A stretch of DNA of 64,000 bases from Solen grandis. Its lineage: Eukaryota; Mollusca; Bivalvia; Adapedonta; Solenidae. The notes below the pieces were generated by a model. That model was not told the DNA's origin, ran no database searches, and worked only from the letters and a program-made list of their open reading frames with translations. Shown one piece after another: positions 33,225 to 44,723 of the stretch (positions are counted from its first letter, which is position 1; each line of letters opens with the position of its first letter). Both the position numbers and the translations under genes were made by a program. Location: assembly GCA_021229015.1 (NCBI GenBank), contig CM037783.1, forward strand, positions 5,651,324 through 5,715,323, read 5' to 3'.

Positions 33225-35454
33225 TCAGAAGCGATTTTCAGCCAAGCTTTGCTTCAGTTCCCGAACGAGGGCGCTGTTGTCAACATCAGTATATGCCTTT
33301 AAAGATAAAAGTTATTTTAAACATGTACGTAGCTACAATAAAAATAGTTGATAAAATAATTGATAGAAATAATTGATAAATTATTAAAATGAACGAATCT
33401 AAATTACGCGTACAATTGTAAGACAAGGGAAAGATATCAGTTAAATGTTATTAATTCTAGATAAAATGTTTAGTGTTTTATGGATGGATACATGAAGAAA
33501 AAAATATACGAAGATACATTTGAAAGATAGTTTAAATCATACCAGTGATTCCTTATGGGAATAGGATTTCCGGAGGACTGGTTTCCCGTTTTCTGACCCG
33601 AGCTGTGACCCGATCCCGCTGGACAGATTATAATACTCTTTGGCACTACATTTTGGCGTTGAGCTGGGAACCACGTCATCGAACAATTTGAAATTGGCCC
33701 GCCATTTCCCATGCTCATGATCGAATTCAACAATATTGTCGAAACGGTACCCCCATAGAATGTCTTTGGATGAGTATGAAGTCCTTGCCTGGCAAATCTC
33801 ACCAGTGGCCTCGATGGTTCCTTCCAGGATGATGACGATTTCAAATGAGTTGGAGTGCAGGATTTCCTCCGGCGTCATGCCATAAAGTGGACTGTCTTCT
33901 GTGATTTTGTGGTTCACCACAAGTGGCCAAATAAGGAACACCCTATCGTCCATACCATGAGCGGTGAAATCCATGTAATGCTGAAACAAGGGATAGTGTA
34001 CCCCCTCGTCCGATACCTTATCCTTGATAAAGATACCATACACTTTTGTGTCGACAAGGTGGGACTGCCGAAGGTCTCCGAGTCTTACTTGCAGAACAAG
34101 GTCTCCTTCCTCCTTAACGACCGTTGCTACGTTACTAAACACCAAGGTCTTCCGGCGGTTCTTCGGACGGGCGACCTTGACTAGCACAAAGCCGAGAAGG
34201 ATCGTTTCCAGCATAAAGCCCACGGTGACCTGGAGATAAACTAGCGGCAACGTGCCCATGCAGTTTGTATCTGGATAAAGCGTACCGAACCCGATTGTAG
34301 TCTGGGTTTCTATGGAGAAAAGCACGGCATCAGCAAAGTTGCGAAGGTTGACGATGCACGGCGCCCACTTTGGGTCCCCGATGTGGTTAAAGTCGCCATG
34401 GGAAAGCGCCATGAGATACCAGAGCGTGGCAAACGAGAGGTAAGAGAACATGAAAAGAAGGAAAACGAGCACGATCACGTAGCGCCATCTCATGTCGATC
34501 AGGGACTGGTACAGGTCCATCAGGAACCGCTTTCCCTTGCTTCCCATCCCTGTAAAAGAGTTAGTTATTGGTTATTTTCTGTGACTTGAGAGAAGAGATC
34601 TCACACTCTTAATTTTCTGCTATTCTCCGCACCCTGTATAATGTGGTTCATGCATAGGCAAATATATTAAGCATGTCTTAACATAGTTTTAAAATAGTAA
34701 ATATATTGTAGCCTTGATATTGAAATTATTGCTGACATATTCATTCTCTTTTCAAGATTTGTTTAACATTTAAAGATTTTTTATTTGCCTCATATTTGGA
34801 CGAAAACAGTCACACATACAAATAGTATTCATAAGAGATGGGAAAACTGGACAGAAAGTGGATGGGTTATGAATATGATAATCAGATGAGTCATTAAACT
34901 GCCAGTATATTTACACAGCAATCAGAGGTATGTCAAAAAGACTAATTACCGACATAAACAGGTTTGATGCGTACATTGTACTCAGTACCCTACAAAGGGG
35001 ATGGGTTTTATGAGTCTATAGTAATATTACCGAATGTGAGATTCATAATTAGAAGAAAATTGCGATCGATGGTTGGAAACAGAAATCAAAACGTTCATGT
35101 TTGTGCGTCAAAGCGAAATCATCCAAGAAATCATCGGAATATAATGCCACACAAAAATGAATGGTATTGGGGAATACAAATTATTTTCTCACCTTTGTAC
35201 GAGATCCGGTATTGGCCTCCTTTCCGAACAAGAGACGGTCGGCCCATCTGATATCCTCTGTGGAATTTTCCGTCGGCGACGTCGGGAAATTCGATCATTT
35301 GGAACGAATCTTGTGTTTTCATGTTGATTTCTTGGCTTGGCAAATCTGTCGGCGTGTTTTGAAATAGCTGTTTTCTTTTCACTTGGTTCAAATCAACAGG
35401 ACGACTCAAAGAATCATTCCTAAAACTTGACCTTGGTTTACCGAAAAAAGGCAT
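33225..35454 (-). CDS. Inward-rectifier K+ channel, GFG filter (Kir A)
   Basis: Tetrameric plasma-membrane K+ channel subunit. Exons 35454-35193 (ATG, MPFFGKPRSS), 34549-33543 and 33296-33225 splice in frame to 446 residues. Domains: N-terminal cytoplasmic segment; M1 (VIVLVFLLFMFSYLSFATLWY); pore loop with TQTTIGFG; M2 (LVYLQVTVGFMLETILLGFVL); PIP2-type ARPKNRRKTLVFS; then the C-terminal immunoglobulin-like Kir domain (RLGDLRQSH, EDSPLYGMTPEE, IVIILEGTIEATGE, WGYRF). Glu in GFMLETIL occupies the M2 rectification-controller position (Asp in Kir2.1), predicting marked inward rectification. If the last intron is retained, the frame stops at 33537-33539, giving 424 residues that end in HKESLV, a class I PDZ ligand. 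The spliced form ends ...LAYTDVDNSALV...ENRF. The final exon is supported by frame and splice sites only. Confidence 0.93.
34550..35192 (-). other. Kir A intron 1
   Basis: Intron between the N-terminal exon and the pore exon, AT-rich, no features seen. It interrupts a glycine codon just before MGSKGKRF. Confidence 0.8.
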
Positions 35455-36949
35455 CAATTCGCCGGTGTATATATTTATATATTAAAATTTGCAAAACTTA
35501 ATCGTCATTAATTATATCAGAGTAATTGTAAGCAAAGTCAACTCAAAATTGCTTTCGAATTAGTCAAACTAAGAACACAATGCGACCCAACTCTTGGTCA
35601 ACAGCTAATGTTGTTTTGAGTTTAAAATGAAATTTAAACACCTTTTATAAATGAATGACTCCCTGAATTGGCTCATTAATTGTAGACGTTGATTTATTGA
35701 CACTTTTGATGTCCGTCGATTTGTAGCTGTGTCAGAAAACCACGTGGTCGGCCCAGGGTGAATCCATCACCCTCCAGAGGCCTCCGATTGTCAACGCGAT
35801 AAAAACCAATCATGGCGCGCTTGTCAAACACTGCAATAATCATCCGTCAACGTTTTGTCTTAACACCTCGCCACTTGTAGCCTACTCGTTGTGTCACATG
35901 TAGACAAGGCCTGAATTCTAAGAATTTTGACTTTTAGACTTAGGATTTCCACCCTTAGGACAATCAGAAATGAAGGTTTGATTTTTGACACGAGCACCAG
36001 TTGAACTTTATAAAGACTAAATATGTAAATTATATTTTGACATCGAAGGATTGATTAATCTTACATTTAACTGTTACACTGTCAAAAGAACACACACACA
36101 CAAATTTGAATTCGGCATGGATTTTTAGTATTATATTTTAATATCAGCGCATTAATAGTGCTGAAGAACTATATTTTCATGCCACAATTATATTTAGCAC
36201 TTTTATCATGATATGCATACGTTCAGAATGCTTCACCGTTATTCGTGTAAATATTCAAACAATAAAATAATCCAATTCGTATTAGATTTATAAAAGATAA
36301 AAATTCATACAAACAATATAGCACAGCTTAAATATTAAAAACGAAAAAAAAAAAAAAAAAAAAAAACTGAAATGAGTAATATTGGGGGAAAAAATCTGAA
36401 ATTGAATTGTGTACGTCGGCTCTCGTAACAGTATCTCATCCTTCCCAAATATACGTTTGGCATAAACATTTGAAAATTGTTTGAACGACATGATGTATCA
36501 TTTCTTTTTCTAGACTTTCGATAGTATTGATATTTTATGGTACCGTTTTTTTGCAAAACGAAATAATACATATAGATATGCGAAAACCTAAAAACTTTCT
36601 TTTGCAACTATATGCATATAAGGTTAGCATATCAATCCTCTATTTATGAATATTCGTGTAAAAAAATTGGTTGGACAAATATCATTTTACTGACCTCTAA
36701 GTGGTATATGAAACAATGGATATCATTTTGCCATACAGACTCACTCACATACAGACTCAATCACATACAGACGTGCAGACTCTGAGTTACAATATTGTAC
36801 CTGTATTAGCAAAGTGAGGACACCAGTTTATCGATGTGACAATACATTTCTTAATATGGTAAAGGTTTAATAGTCTAAAACAGTTCATTAAAACATGACA
36901 AATACCTGTGTGATAAGTAATAGTTTTATTAAATAATTAATATATGTTT
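35455..36949. promoter_or_regulatory. 5' region of Kir A
   Basis: Upstream of the Kir A start codon. It contains a poly-A/T tract at about 36343-36366 and a short CACATACAGACTCA tandem at about 36734-36772. Promoter function is inferred from position; no motif is convincing. Confidence 0.3.
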
Positions 36950-37145
36950 GCTTATTGGGCTATACATCACGCCAACAGTATTTCAGTCATCTTGAGAGTA
37001 TGTCTCGTGCTGACACAGTGCAATATCACACCATAGAAATGTATGTTGAGCGTCAAGCAAGGCATCTTTACCAGTACTTTACGACTTTGGTATATCGCGA
37101 CCGGGAGTCGAACCCACGATCTCCCGATTCCTGGGTGGTCGCCGC
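36950..37145 (-). mobile_element. SINE family 2, inverted copy
   Basis: Carries CAGTATTTCAGTCAT near the tail, GTGCTGACACAGTGCAATATC in the body, and a B-box-like GGGTTCGACTCCCGGTCGCG on the minus strand. Confidence 0.7.
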
Positions 37146-37340
37146 CGGGGCCGGTGCAATATATATTGACCTGAGTGTTAAGAATAATACACAAAAAGTT
37201 GGTTCAGATAAAATGATATGCCCATGATCTTCCAACAAGTCTGATCAGGGACTTATCACATTTTGCATTCATACCAAATTCATTAAAATGGTTCCGGCAG
37301 CGCTCTCTGCTCGGCACACTCACTTCAAAAAAAAAAAAAA

Positions 37341-37396
37341 GTATGTCTCGTGCTGACACAGTGCAATATCACACCATAGAAATGTATGTTGAGCGT
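37341..37396. repeat. Exact 56-bp duplicate of 36998-37053, set between A-tracts
   Basis: The segment from GTATGTCTCG to TTGAGCGT is base-for-base identical to part of the SINE copy 290 bp upstream. It is bounded by A-runs at 37327-37340 and 37397-37405. Confidence 0.9.
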
Positions 37397-37539
37397 AAAA
37401 AAAAAGCTAAATTACTAAAAAAAAAAAAAAAAAACATTATGTTTGTCAACAAATGACCCTCATATTATCAATATCTTGAAGAAGATGCAAATTATATGGT
37501 CAAACCATTATCATATGTTTTTGCCAAGCAAAAAAGTCT

Positions 37540-37900
37540 GTGTGAACAGAAATTTATACAAGTCATTTCCAGGACTGGATAGCTCTGTTTCAGGATATTG
37601 TGACTGGATGAAATATCATGCTACATGTCAACCGCTTGATACTGCAGTGTGGCAGCATTATATAATTGCCTGAAGAAGACATAGTCATTTTTGATTTGAT
37701 ATAAGTTAATTATAGGGAGATGAGATAGATAAACTATTTTAAATTATTGAACATGTCTGAGACTGAGTGAAAATCACCGTGTTACGTCCCACAGTTTATC
37801 AGATCATTATGTCGCAATACTGCAGTGTGGCAGCAATATATCTGTCTCAAGAAGACAAAGTCTCCACATGACTGAAATATTGTTAGCGCGATGTTAAACA
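37540..37900 (+). mobile_element. Degenerate SINE family 2 bodies (two partial copies)
   Basis: Two segments share CTGCAGTGTGGCAGCA and GAAGACA(A)AGTC with the family 2 body. The second (about 37785-37900) ends in GACTGAAATATTG and a GCGATGTTAAACATAAA-like tail. Confidence 0.55.
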
Positions 37901-37999
37901 TAAATATATCCTACCAAAAGATATTGAGCTTGAACAAATGTGTGACCCCGCCTGTCCGCATTTTCTTCTAAAATTCTATATAAATATATTTAAGTGTAT

Positions 38000-38500
38000 T
38001 TCATATGTTTTCCAAACTATCATACAGTTGAAGGCGTTTGAGCGTGATTTTTCTAAAAAATTGCATATAAGTACTTTAGACTTTAACTAAAAGATATTTG
38101 AAATAAAAATAGGGGGTCACCATGCTTGTTTTAGAGATCAAGCTTATGGTAGAGTATCACTATTTGCTTAAATTTGTTGAAAAAACATGACACTAAAAAA
38201 TAAGAAAGATTTCTTTTCTAAATACTGTAACAGCATATTAAAATGAAATTTTTAAAATATTTTTATCACAATTTGTAACTTATAATGTATTCCAGATAGA
38301 ATACTGTCAAATATGCATTGAAAATACAAAACGGACATAAAGTCACATTTGCGCCCGGACCAAATGTATACAAAAACTCCCAAAACTGTGAAATTTTATA
38401 ATTATTTTTCTAATTAAAAATTTCAATGGACAGATTTTCTTCAGAGTCAATTTTCTGATATAAATGAAAAAAAAAAAAATACATACCTCACCAGCTTTGT

Positions 38501-38536
<36 letters not shown>

Positions 38537-38650
38537 TAAAGTTGCTTTTTTATTGAAAGTTTAGCCCAATGTGCATAAAACACTTAAATGCGACTTTTTG
38601 TACCTTCAAAAATTTGGTAATTACTTTTGATGATATTCTATTACAAGATC
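38000..38650 (+). repeat. AT-rich dispersed repeat, copy 1 (about 650 bp)
   Basis: Shares an ordered series of blocks with 62395-63060: ATAGGGnGTCACCATGCT, GTTTTAGAGAT, AGCTTATGGTA, ACnGnnAAnATGCAT, GGACAGATTTTCTT, then a long T-run leading to TAACTAAA and ATGCGACTTTTTG. A partial copy of the right end lies at about 40050-40200. No protein or clear termini. Confidence 0.75.
38506..38533. repeat. Poly-T tract inside the AT-rich dispersed repeat
   Basis: An unbroken T-run of almost 30 bases. The same internal position is a shorter T-run in the 62395-63060 copy. Confidence 0.9.
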
Positions 38651-38954
38651 TTAAAATTTCAGTAAGGGCGCGCGACTGTAACAGCATGAAATAATAATTG
38701 TAAGAATCATTTTGATATAAGACCATAATACTGAAAGCAATTATATGTTTAATTCAGTTATGTAGATTGTCATGTTTTGAAGATCATGATAATTTACTCA
38801 TATATTTATCTTTCACTGGTGATATAAGCACTGATGTTTGCGTACATCAATGAAATGCGTACTGAACCTTTTACGATTTTCGTCATGCAGTATATGTGGT
38901 TTAAGCATTTCGGATTCACATAAACTGCAAGAATAATCACAAAGTCCTTAACTC

Positions 38955-38957
<3 letters not shown>

Positions 38958-38989
<32 letters not shown>
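38958..38989. repeat. Poly-A tract
   Basis: An unbroken A-run of about 30 bases in the inter-Kir interval. Confidence 0.9.
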
Positions 38990-38991
<2 letters not shown>

Positions 38992-39194
38992 CTATTCCAC
39001 GCAATGTCGTTTTCACAGTGTACACCACATGTTGTATTTATGGCCCACGACAATGCTAGCACTTATTGCAGTGAGGTCCCATAGCAACACCATTTTGACG
39101 AGTGCCAGACAAGAGTGCATTTTGAACCAATTTTTATACATTTTTGATCTGACGCGGTAACTTGAGAATTCGAACCCCAGACCAATCGGTCGCA

Positions 39195-39428
39195 GACTTG
39201 ACTATTTGAGTTTACCGTCGATTCGACAGTATTTCAGTCATATAGCGACGTCCAGCTAATTACAGGTGGAGGAAGACATCCGGGTAGAACCACCGACCTA
39301 CCGCAAGCCAGCTGGAAGGCTTCCTCACATGAAAATCTGAATGACCCTGCCGGGTTTCGAACCCACGCGATGAGGGGCTGAGTGAGTGCTCAAGTCAGCG
39401 ACTTTACCCTCTCGGCCACGAAGGCCCC
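39195..39428 (-). mobile_element. tRNA-derived SINE, family 1
   Basis: On the minus strand it reads GGGGCCTTCGTGGCCGAGAG (A box) through GTGGGTTCGAAACCCGGCAG (B box) to the TCTTCCTCCACCTGTAATTA body and a GTCAAGTC tail. No matching target duplication was found at its edges. Confidence 0.85.
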
Positions 39429-40300
39429 GCCTATACCCTACCATTGAGCTAATGTGCCGGTTTTCTGGATACTGCGACTATATGCGACTCTTACAAATAA
39501 TATATAACTGTCGAAAGCACTTGAAACTACAATTTAATCAACTTTAGATGAATTCTTTGTCATATTCTTTCAATATCTTTTGATAATATCCTTAAGTTAA
39601 CACAGTTCTCTCTCTCCCCCTCTCTCTCTGGCGGGAAGATATTCTTAGTTCCATTATGTCAAAACCGGGTTTTTAAAACATTCCTTTATCAAGGATATAG
39701 GATAGATACATGCATATTTTATTATCATTTGTTAATTAACCATACCGTTTCTCGCTACCTATAAAACAATATGTGCATCACACGATGGCAAATGTGCATA
39801 TGGAAGTAACATCGAAGACTTCATACTATATCAATATTTATATGATTTATTATATTTATTTATATGAACAGTGAACATTGAAATTAATAAAATCATGTTA
39901 AACAGATTGTTCCGATTAATATGAACACAGCACGGCATAATATGATCCACTCAGTTATCGCGTGATCATGGTATGTACCAAAAGTCACGCTATTGGTTAT
40001 CCGTTTTTCACAATTTTTAAGCTTCAATCTACTGATATAAAGGCTTTCTGAAGAAAATATATATTTTTTTTAACTTTTAACTAAACTGCTTTTTTTTTTT
40101 TTTTTTTACTGAATATTGAACTAAATTTGCATTAAAATTTTAATTGTGTCTTTTTTGGACCATCAGAATCTGGCAACTATACTTTTACCAGCATTAATCT
40201 TAAATTGTTGTTTATCATTTAACATTCTTCTTAGAATAAATGAGAATTTCAAGACAAATAAATGAATAGAATAAGTGGTGGCCCTCTAAAATGTCCTTAA

Positions 40301-40534
40301 CCCTTTCCCTCATACAGACTCATTTTGACGCACTCAATAGGTACCACATAAAGCCTGATCTGCAGAAAACCACAGTTAAACCTTACCAAATTTAATTACA
40401 AAATCCTCATTTCCAGACCACTGAGGAGCAGCGAACAGCATAAAACCTGATCAGCCTGCGAGTTACTCGCAGGCTGATCTGGTTTTATGCTGTTCGCATA
40501 GGTCTTTTCATGGTGACCTCTATGAGGGAAAGGG
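40301..40534 (+). mobile_element. piggyBac-like 234-bp MITE, copy 3
   Basis: TTAA at 40297-40300 and 40535-40538, identical length to copies 1 and 2. By direct comparison it differs from copy 1 at about six of 234 positions, which implies recent spread. Confidence 0.93.
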
Positions 40535-40654
40535 TTAATATGGTTATAGTCTTGGTTTATAGAAACACCTAAATAATTGACAGAGAAAGATGATTTAGTG
40601 ACTTTTTCATTATATTATGTTAAGACTTGACTATGGTCAAAGATAATTTTTTGA

Positions 40655-40978
40655 CTTAACTTGACTTGACTATTTGAGTTTACCGTCGCTTCGACAGTAT
40701 TTCAGTCATATAGCGACGTCCAGCTAATTACAGGTGGAGGAAGACCCTGAATGCACGGAGACATCCGGGTAGAACCACCGCAGCTGGAAGGCTTCCCCAC
40801 ATGAAAATCCGAATGACCCTGCCGGGTTTCGAACCCACGCGGTGAGGGGCTGAGTGAGAGCTGGAAGGCTTCCTCACATGAAAATCCGAATGACCCTGCC
40901 GGGTTTCGAACCCACGCGGTGAGGGGCTGAGTGAGTGTTAAAATCAGCGATTTTACCCTCTCGGCCACGGAGGCCCCC
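40655..40978 (-). mobile_element. tRNA-derived SINE, family 1, with duplicated B-box segment
   Basis: As at 39195-39428, but a segment of about 77 bp (AGCTGGAAGGCTTCC ... GGGCTGAGTGAG) is tandemly duplicated, giving two B-box motifs. It is flanked by a near-perfect 13-bp target duplication, GATAATTTTTTGA (40642-40654) and GATAATGTTTTGA (40979-40991). Confidence 0.88.
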
Positions 40979-41183
40979 GATAATGTTTTGAGCCAAAGAC
41001 AATAAACTCAGATTTACCCAAATTTAAAGACGAATTTATTATCAATTAACAATTTACAAGTAAAGTGTGATTCATTTTTTTCCCACATGAGATCAACCAT
41101 TTTTTTCAGACGCTAATATTGCAGAATCATCATATAATAATATGAGCTTATGTTTCCCTATTGCTATCATTTTATTATCATAC

Positions 41184-41207
41184 AAAAAAAAAAAAAAAAA
41201 AAAAAAA
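41184..41207. repeat. Poly-A tract
   Basis: An unbroken A-run of about 24 bases, in the inter-Kir interval. Confidence 0.9.
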
Positions 41208-41802
41208 GACAGGGGTACAAGAGTTGAACCCGAAAGGACGCCACATGTTAAGGTTGAGAAAAAAAATAAGTTCCTGGAACATTTACAAGTTCATGTCTAC
41301 CATGAAGGTCTTACTCATACCATATGTATAAAAGTCCTGCCCAAGACCTCATTAAAAGAGCTAAGCGATTTTTTGCATTAATGGCATTTTTCAACACATT
41401 CAATCATTTTTATTTCACAAAATATTAGATACATGATATGTGCGTTTACCTTATAAACAAACAATACTTTTGGTGAAATGTACATTGGTTGATATTTATT
41501 TGTTAAAAATATTGTAAATCTTTCCTGCAAACGTTAAAACTGATAAAACGCGTGTGTTTTTCAGATGTTTACATTAACATTGAGGAAGTAGTTTGTCAGG
41601 CGAAATTCATCTCCAAAATACTTTTTTTTCTCAAGTTTTACAATATAAAATGAGATCTCCATTTTTATTTTTATTAGCAAGGATTATTCAAGTTTATGTA
41701 AATGCCGGTGGTTCGTTAGACATGATTACGCTCATATCATTATTTTTTGTAACATTTAAGAACAGCGAAAATTGTATTCGCTCCAACGTTAACCCTGACA
41801 CA

Positions 41803-42012
41803 CCGGTCCTGGTAGCCGAATGGTTAGATCGTCCGCCCCGAAATCGAGATGTCGTGGGTTCGATCCCCGTCGGCGACATACCAAAGTAAGCTCCAGGTTT
41901 GTTGGCGTGATACCACAGTGTGACAGCACTATATTCGTCTTAAGTAGACGTAGACTCCTAATAACTTAAATACTGCTGGTGGGCCGTTTAATCCAATAAA
42001 CAAGCAAACAAA
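41803..42012 (+). mobile_element. tRNA-derived SINE, family 2, intact with TSD
   Basis: The head has the A box TGGTAGCCGAATGGTTAGAT and the B box GTGGGTTCGATCCCCGTCGG. A body follows with CACAGTGTGACAGCACTATA, then the tail AATCCAATAAACAAGCAAAC. CCTGACACA is duplicated at 41794-41802 and 42013-42021. This is the best copy for defining the family. Confidence 0.85.
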
Positions 42013-42021
42013 CCTGACACA

Positions 42022-42370
42022 AGGAAAGTTTTTTTTATCATTTTTTTTTTTATTATAGAAAAATAGGTCTGCAAGTTGTAAAAAATGGTATATTATACCA
42101 GGAAAGTTGTCGAGTGATATGCAGTAACGTGTACATTGTATATAAATTATTAATCCTATGACCAATGTAAGTAATTTATTTGATTTATAAAGCGGCAGTA
42201 GCAGCATATAAGGAGATTTAGAAAGAAAAATATAATGCTGGCTCTTCGAAGAAAGGAGGTACAAATGTAACAAGGATATATTGCAAGATAAAGAAATAAC
42301 TTCCTATCAAAATCCTTGCACCAATGCACAATTCCTGTTGCCCCTCTACGAGCAACAAGAAGGTTCAAAT

Positions 42371-42411
<41 letters not shown>

Positions 42412-44066
42412 TATTGAATCTGAAAATAAATGTATTTTTACTCTCTCCAACATATAGTGATATCAGATTTAACCTTTAGATAGACCTGTTGATATTGATT
42501 TTATTTATTATTCTGCTGAAGATACATTTTTATTCTTATTATTACAAACACGGGATATTGTCAGATTAAGTGCTAAAACCTATCTTTATATTCTACGTCT
42601 CGACTTGCCTTTATGTATTTTTCTCTGATTATCTTCTACTTCTTAATTTAATGATAGATACATGTATTTTTTACCCTATTCTTCTCTCAATCATCATTAT
42701 CACTTGTAGCCGCTAGTTTGAATTGATTTCACTACAGTAGCCTTAATTTTTTAATTCTTGCGAAGTAATATGTAATTTCCTGATATTCAGCAAGTATATC
42801 ATATAGCGAAAATAGTCATCGGATTTTTAAGAGATTCAGTGATTTTTCTTTATCTTTTGATATAGGAACAATGCAGCAAAAGGTAAATAATCTGTACATA
42901 ACCGCTCAAGACCAATAGTTAATATGTAGTTGTGTAAAATTTTCATAAACTAGAGTAGCCGGGATCTATACATTCTCTTTTTTTTTTTTTTTTTTTGCCA
43001 TTCGCTTCTAAATACAAATGTTCATGAAACTTATAATAAATGTTTTCAAGTAAAGAAGATAACGATCAAATCAGGCCAGAAAGTTGGTATTTTTACTGCT
43101 TAACCAGTAGCTAATAACTTTAAGCCAAGTATCTATTAATCTAAACGTTTAAAAACCGATAACAACTTTGCAAAAGGGAAGAATGCTAACCTTGTACAAC
43201 TATATCATCTTCTGTGCTGTTTTTTTTCAGGAAGTACATACTGATTCATATATATATATATTTATATATGCAATCATTTTCCTTCCTTTTTATATTGGAC
43301 ATTTCTTGTTGTTACTTTATCCATCATTGCTGATAATACGGGAAAAAAGAACAGCTCTAATTAAGACTCAACAAATAACGTATCATAATGTTAGTTTGAT
43401 CGTCATGAAAATTGTATTTTAGGAAAAACATGTAAAAATCTAAACGCTGAAACTGTCGTCTGTCATCGAATTTGATAGATTGTAAAATTAGTTGACGCGG
43501 ACTTGATTGCCAGACGTCAAGTATCGGTTACGCCATTGAAAGTGATACATCAGGATGGTGTCGTCTGCCACACTTGCACTTGTCAAAGATTTACCTCTAA
43601 AACACAACTGTCCATTATATGGACTTAATTTAAAGTTATTTAACCAAATTTGACACATGGGCGATCCATGCGCAACATCTTGCGTTCTTAAGTCAACTGC
43701 CAAAAAAATCCGTCAATGTCGCAGACGACAAACCAATATCACGTGACTTTAAAAAATCGTACTAATAGGAGTGCCTTTAAAATGATTCTTCAGTTTCAAT
43801 ATTTCATCCGTTTGTCAAGGTTCAATAAAAAAAACATACAAGTATATATAGGAAGTAAGAGAAATAAATAAAACTTGATTTATTTCTAGAAATGTATTTT
43901 TGCTATCATAGATAATCATTTCATGATTTATAAAAGTAAGAATTAATTAAGCTAAAAAGAGACAATTAAAATTAAAAAAAGAAGAGTAGGGGACATTTAC
44001 CTGTATGACGACATGAAGCCCAGACAGAGTAGATTCCCGATAGTTAACTTCTTCAGGTGAGAATAT

Positions 44067-44113
<47 letters not shown>

Positions 44114-44723
44114 TTTCTCTTCCTATATTCATTTATTTTAAATATATATATCTTTATTTATTTATTCATCTTTTCAAACTGACTTTTGTCTGCACTTTTC
44201 TTACATTTTTTTTTTTTTTTATTGATCGTTTATCAAGTTAAGCTATTTATCAACTTATCTATTTCTTTATTCTTTTACTTACCTATCTGTTTACCTATGT
44301 AGACTTTTTCTTCATTAAGTCCTAAATAATTTCTTTAAATACACATTATCTTTTCTTTATATGTATTTGATATGTATTTATCACTATTATTTTTTATTTA
44401 TTATATACAATATTTTTTTTATGTTTTAATTTGTAGATTTATTCATATACATGTATTATTATCGTTACGATACACAAATATAACTTATATATTCAACACA
44501 TAAATGTGCCAATGTAATTATTAATGTATAAATTTATAATCGCTATTGCGTTTTTTCGTCACTACGTAAGTGAACTTTTAAGTCACGCATAGGATTTTGA
44601 TATCACCTACTTTGTTTAATAAATCGTAAATGTTTTAGGTTCGATATACTATATTTGGACAATTTATCTCAAATGCACACATTCTCTGCGTATATTTGTT
44701 AATAACCGTTAATAACCGTTGTC
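42022..44723. promoter_or_regulatory. Upstream region of Kir B
   Basis: AT-rich, with a poly-T tract at about 42372-42406, another at about 42978-42997, and a (TTTA)n array at about 44067-44115. No exon was recognised; promoter and 5' UTR are presumably in the right part, by position only. Confidence 0.35.
44067..44115. repeat. (TTTA)n microsatellite
   Basis: About twelve uninterrupted TTTA units, roughly 600 bp upstream of the Kir B start codon. Confidence 0.9.

Noticed and set aside
34500..34547. Kir A start at MGSKGKRF (34547)
   Set aside because: It would drop the N-terminal cytoplasmic segment. The upstream exon 35454-35193 joins in frame (RKGGQYRISYKG), as in other Kir channels.
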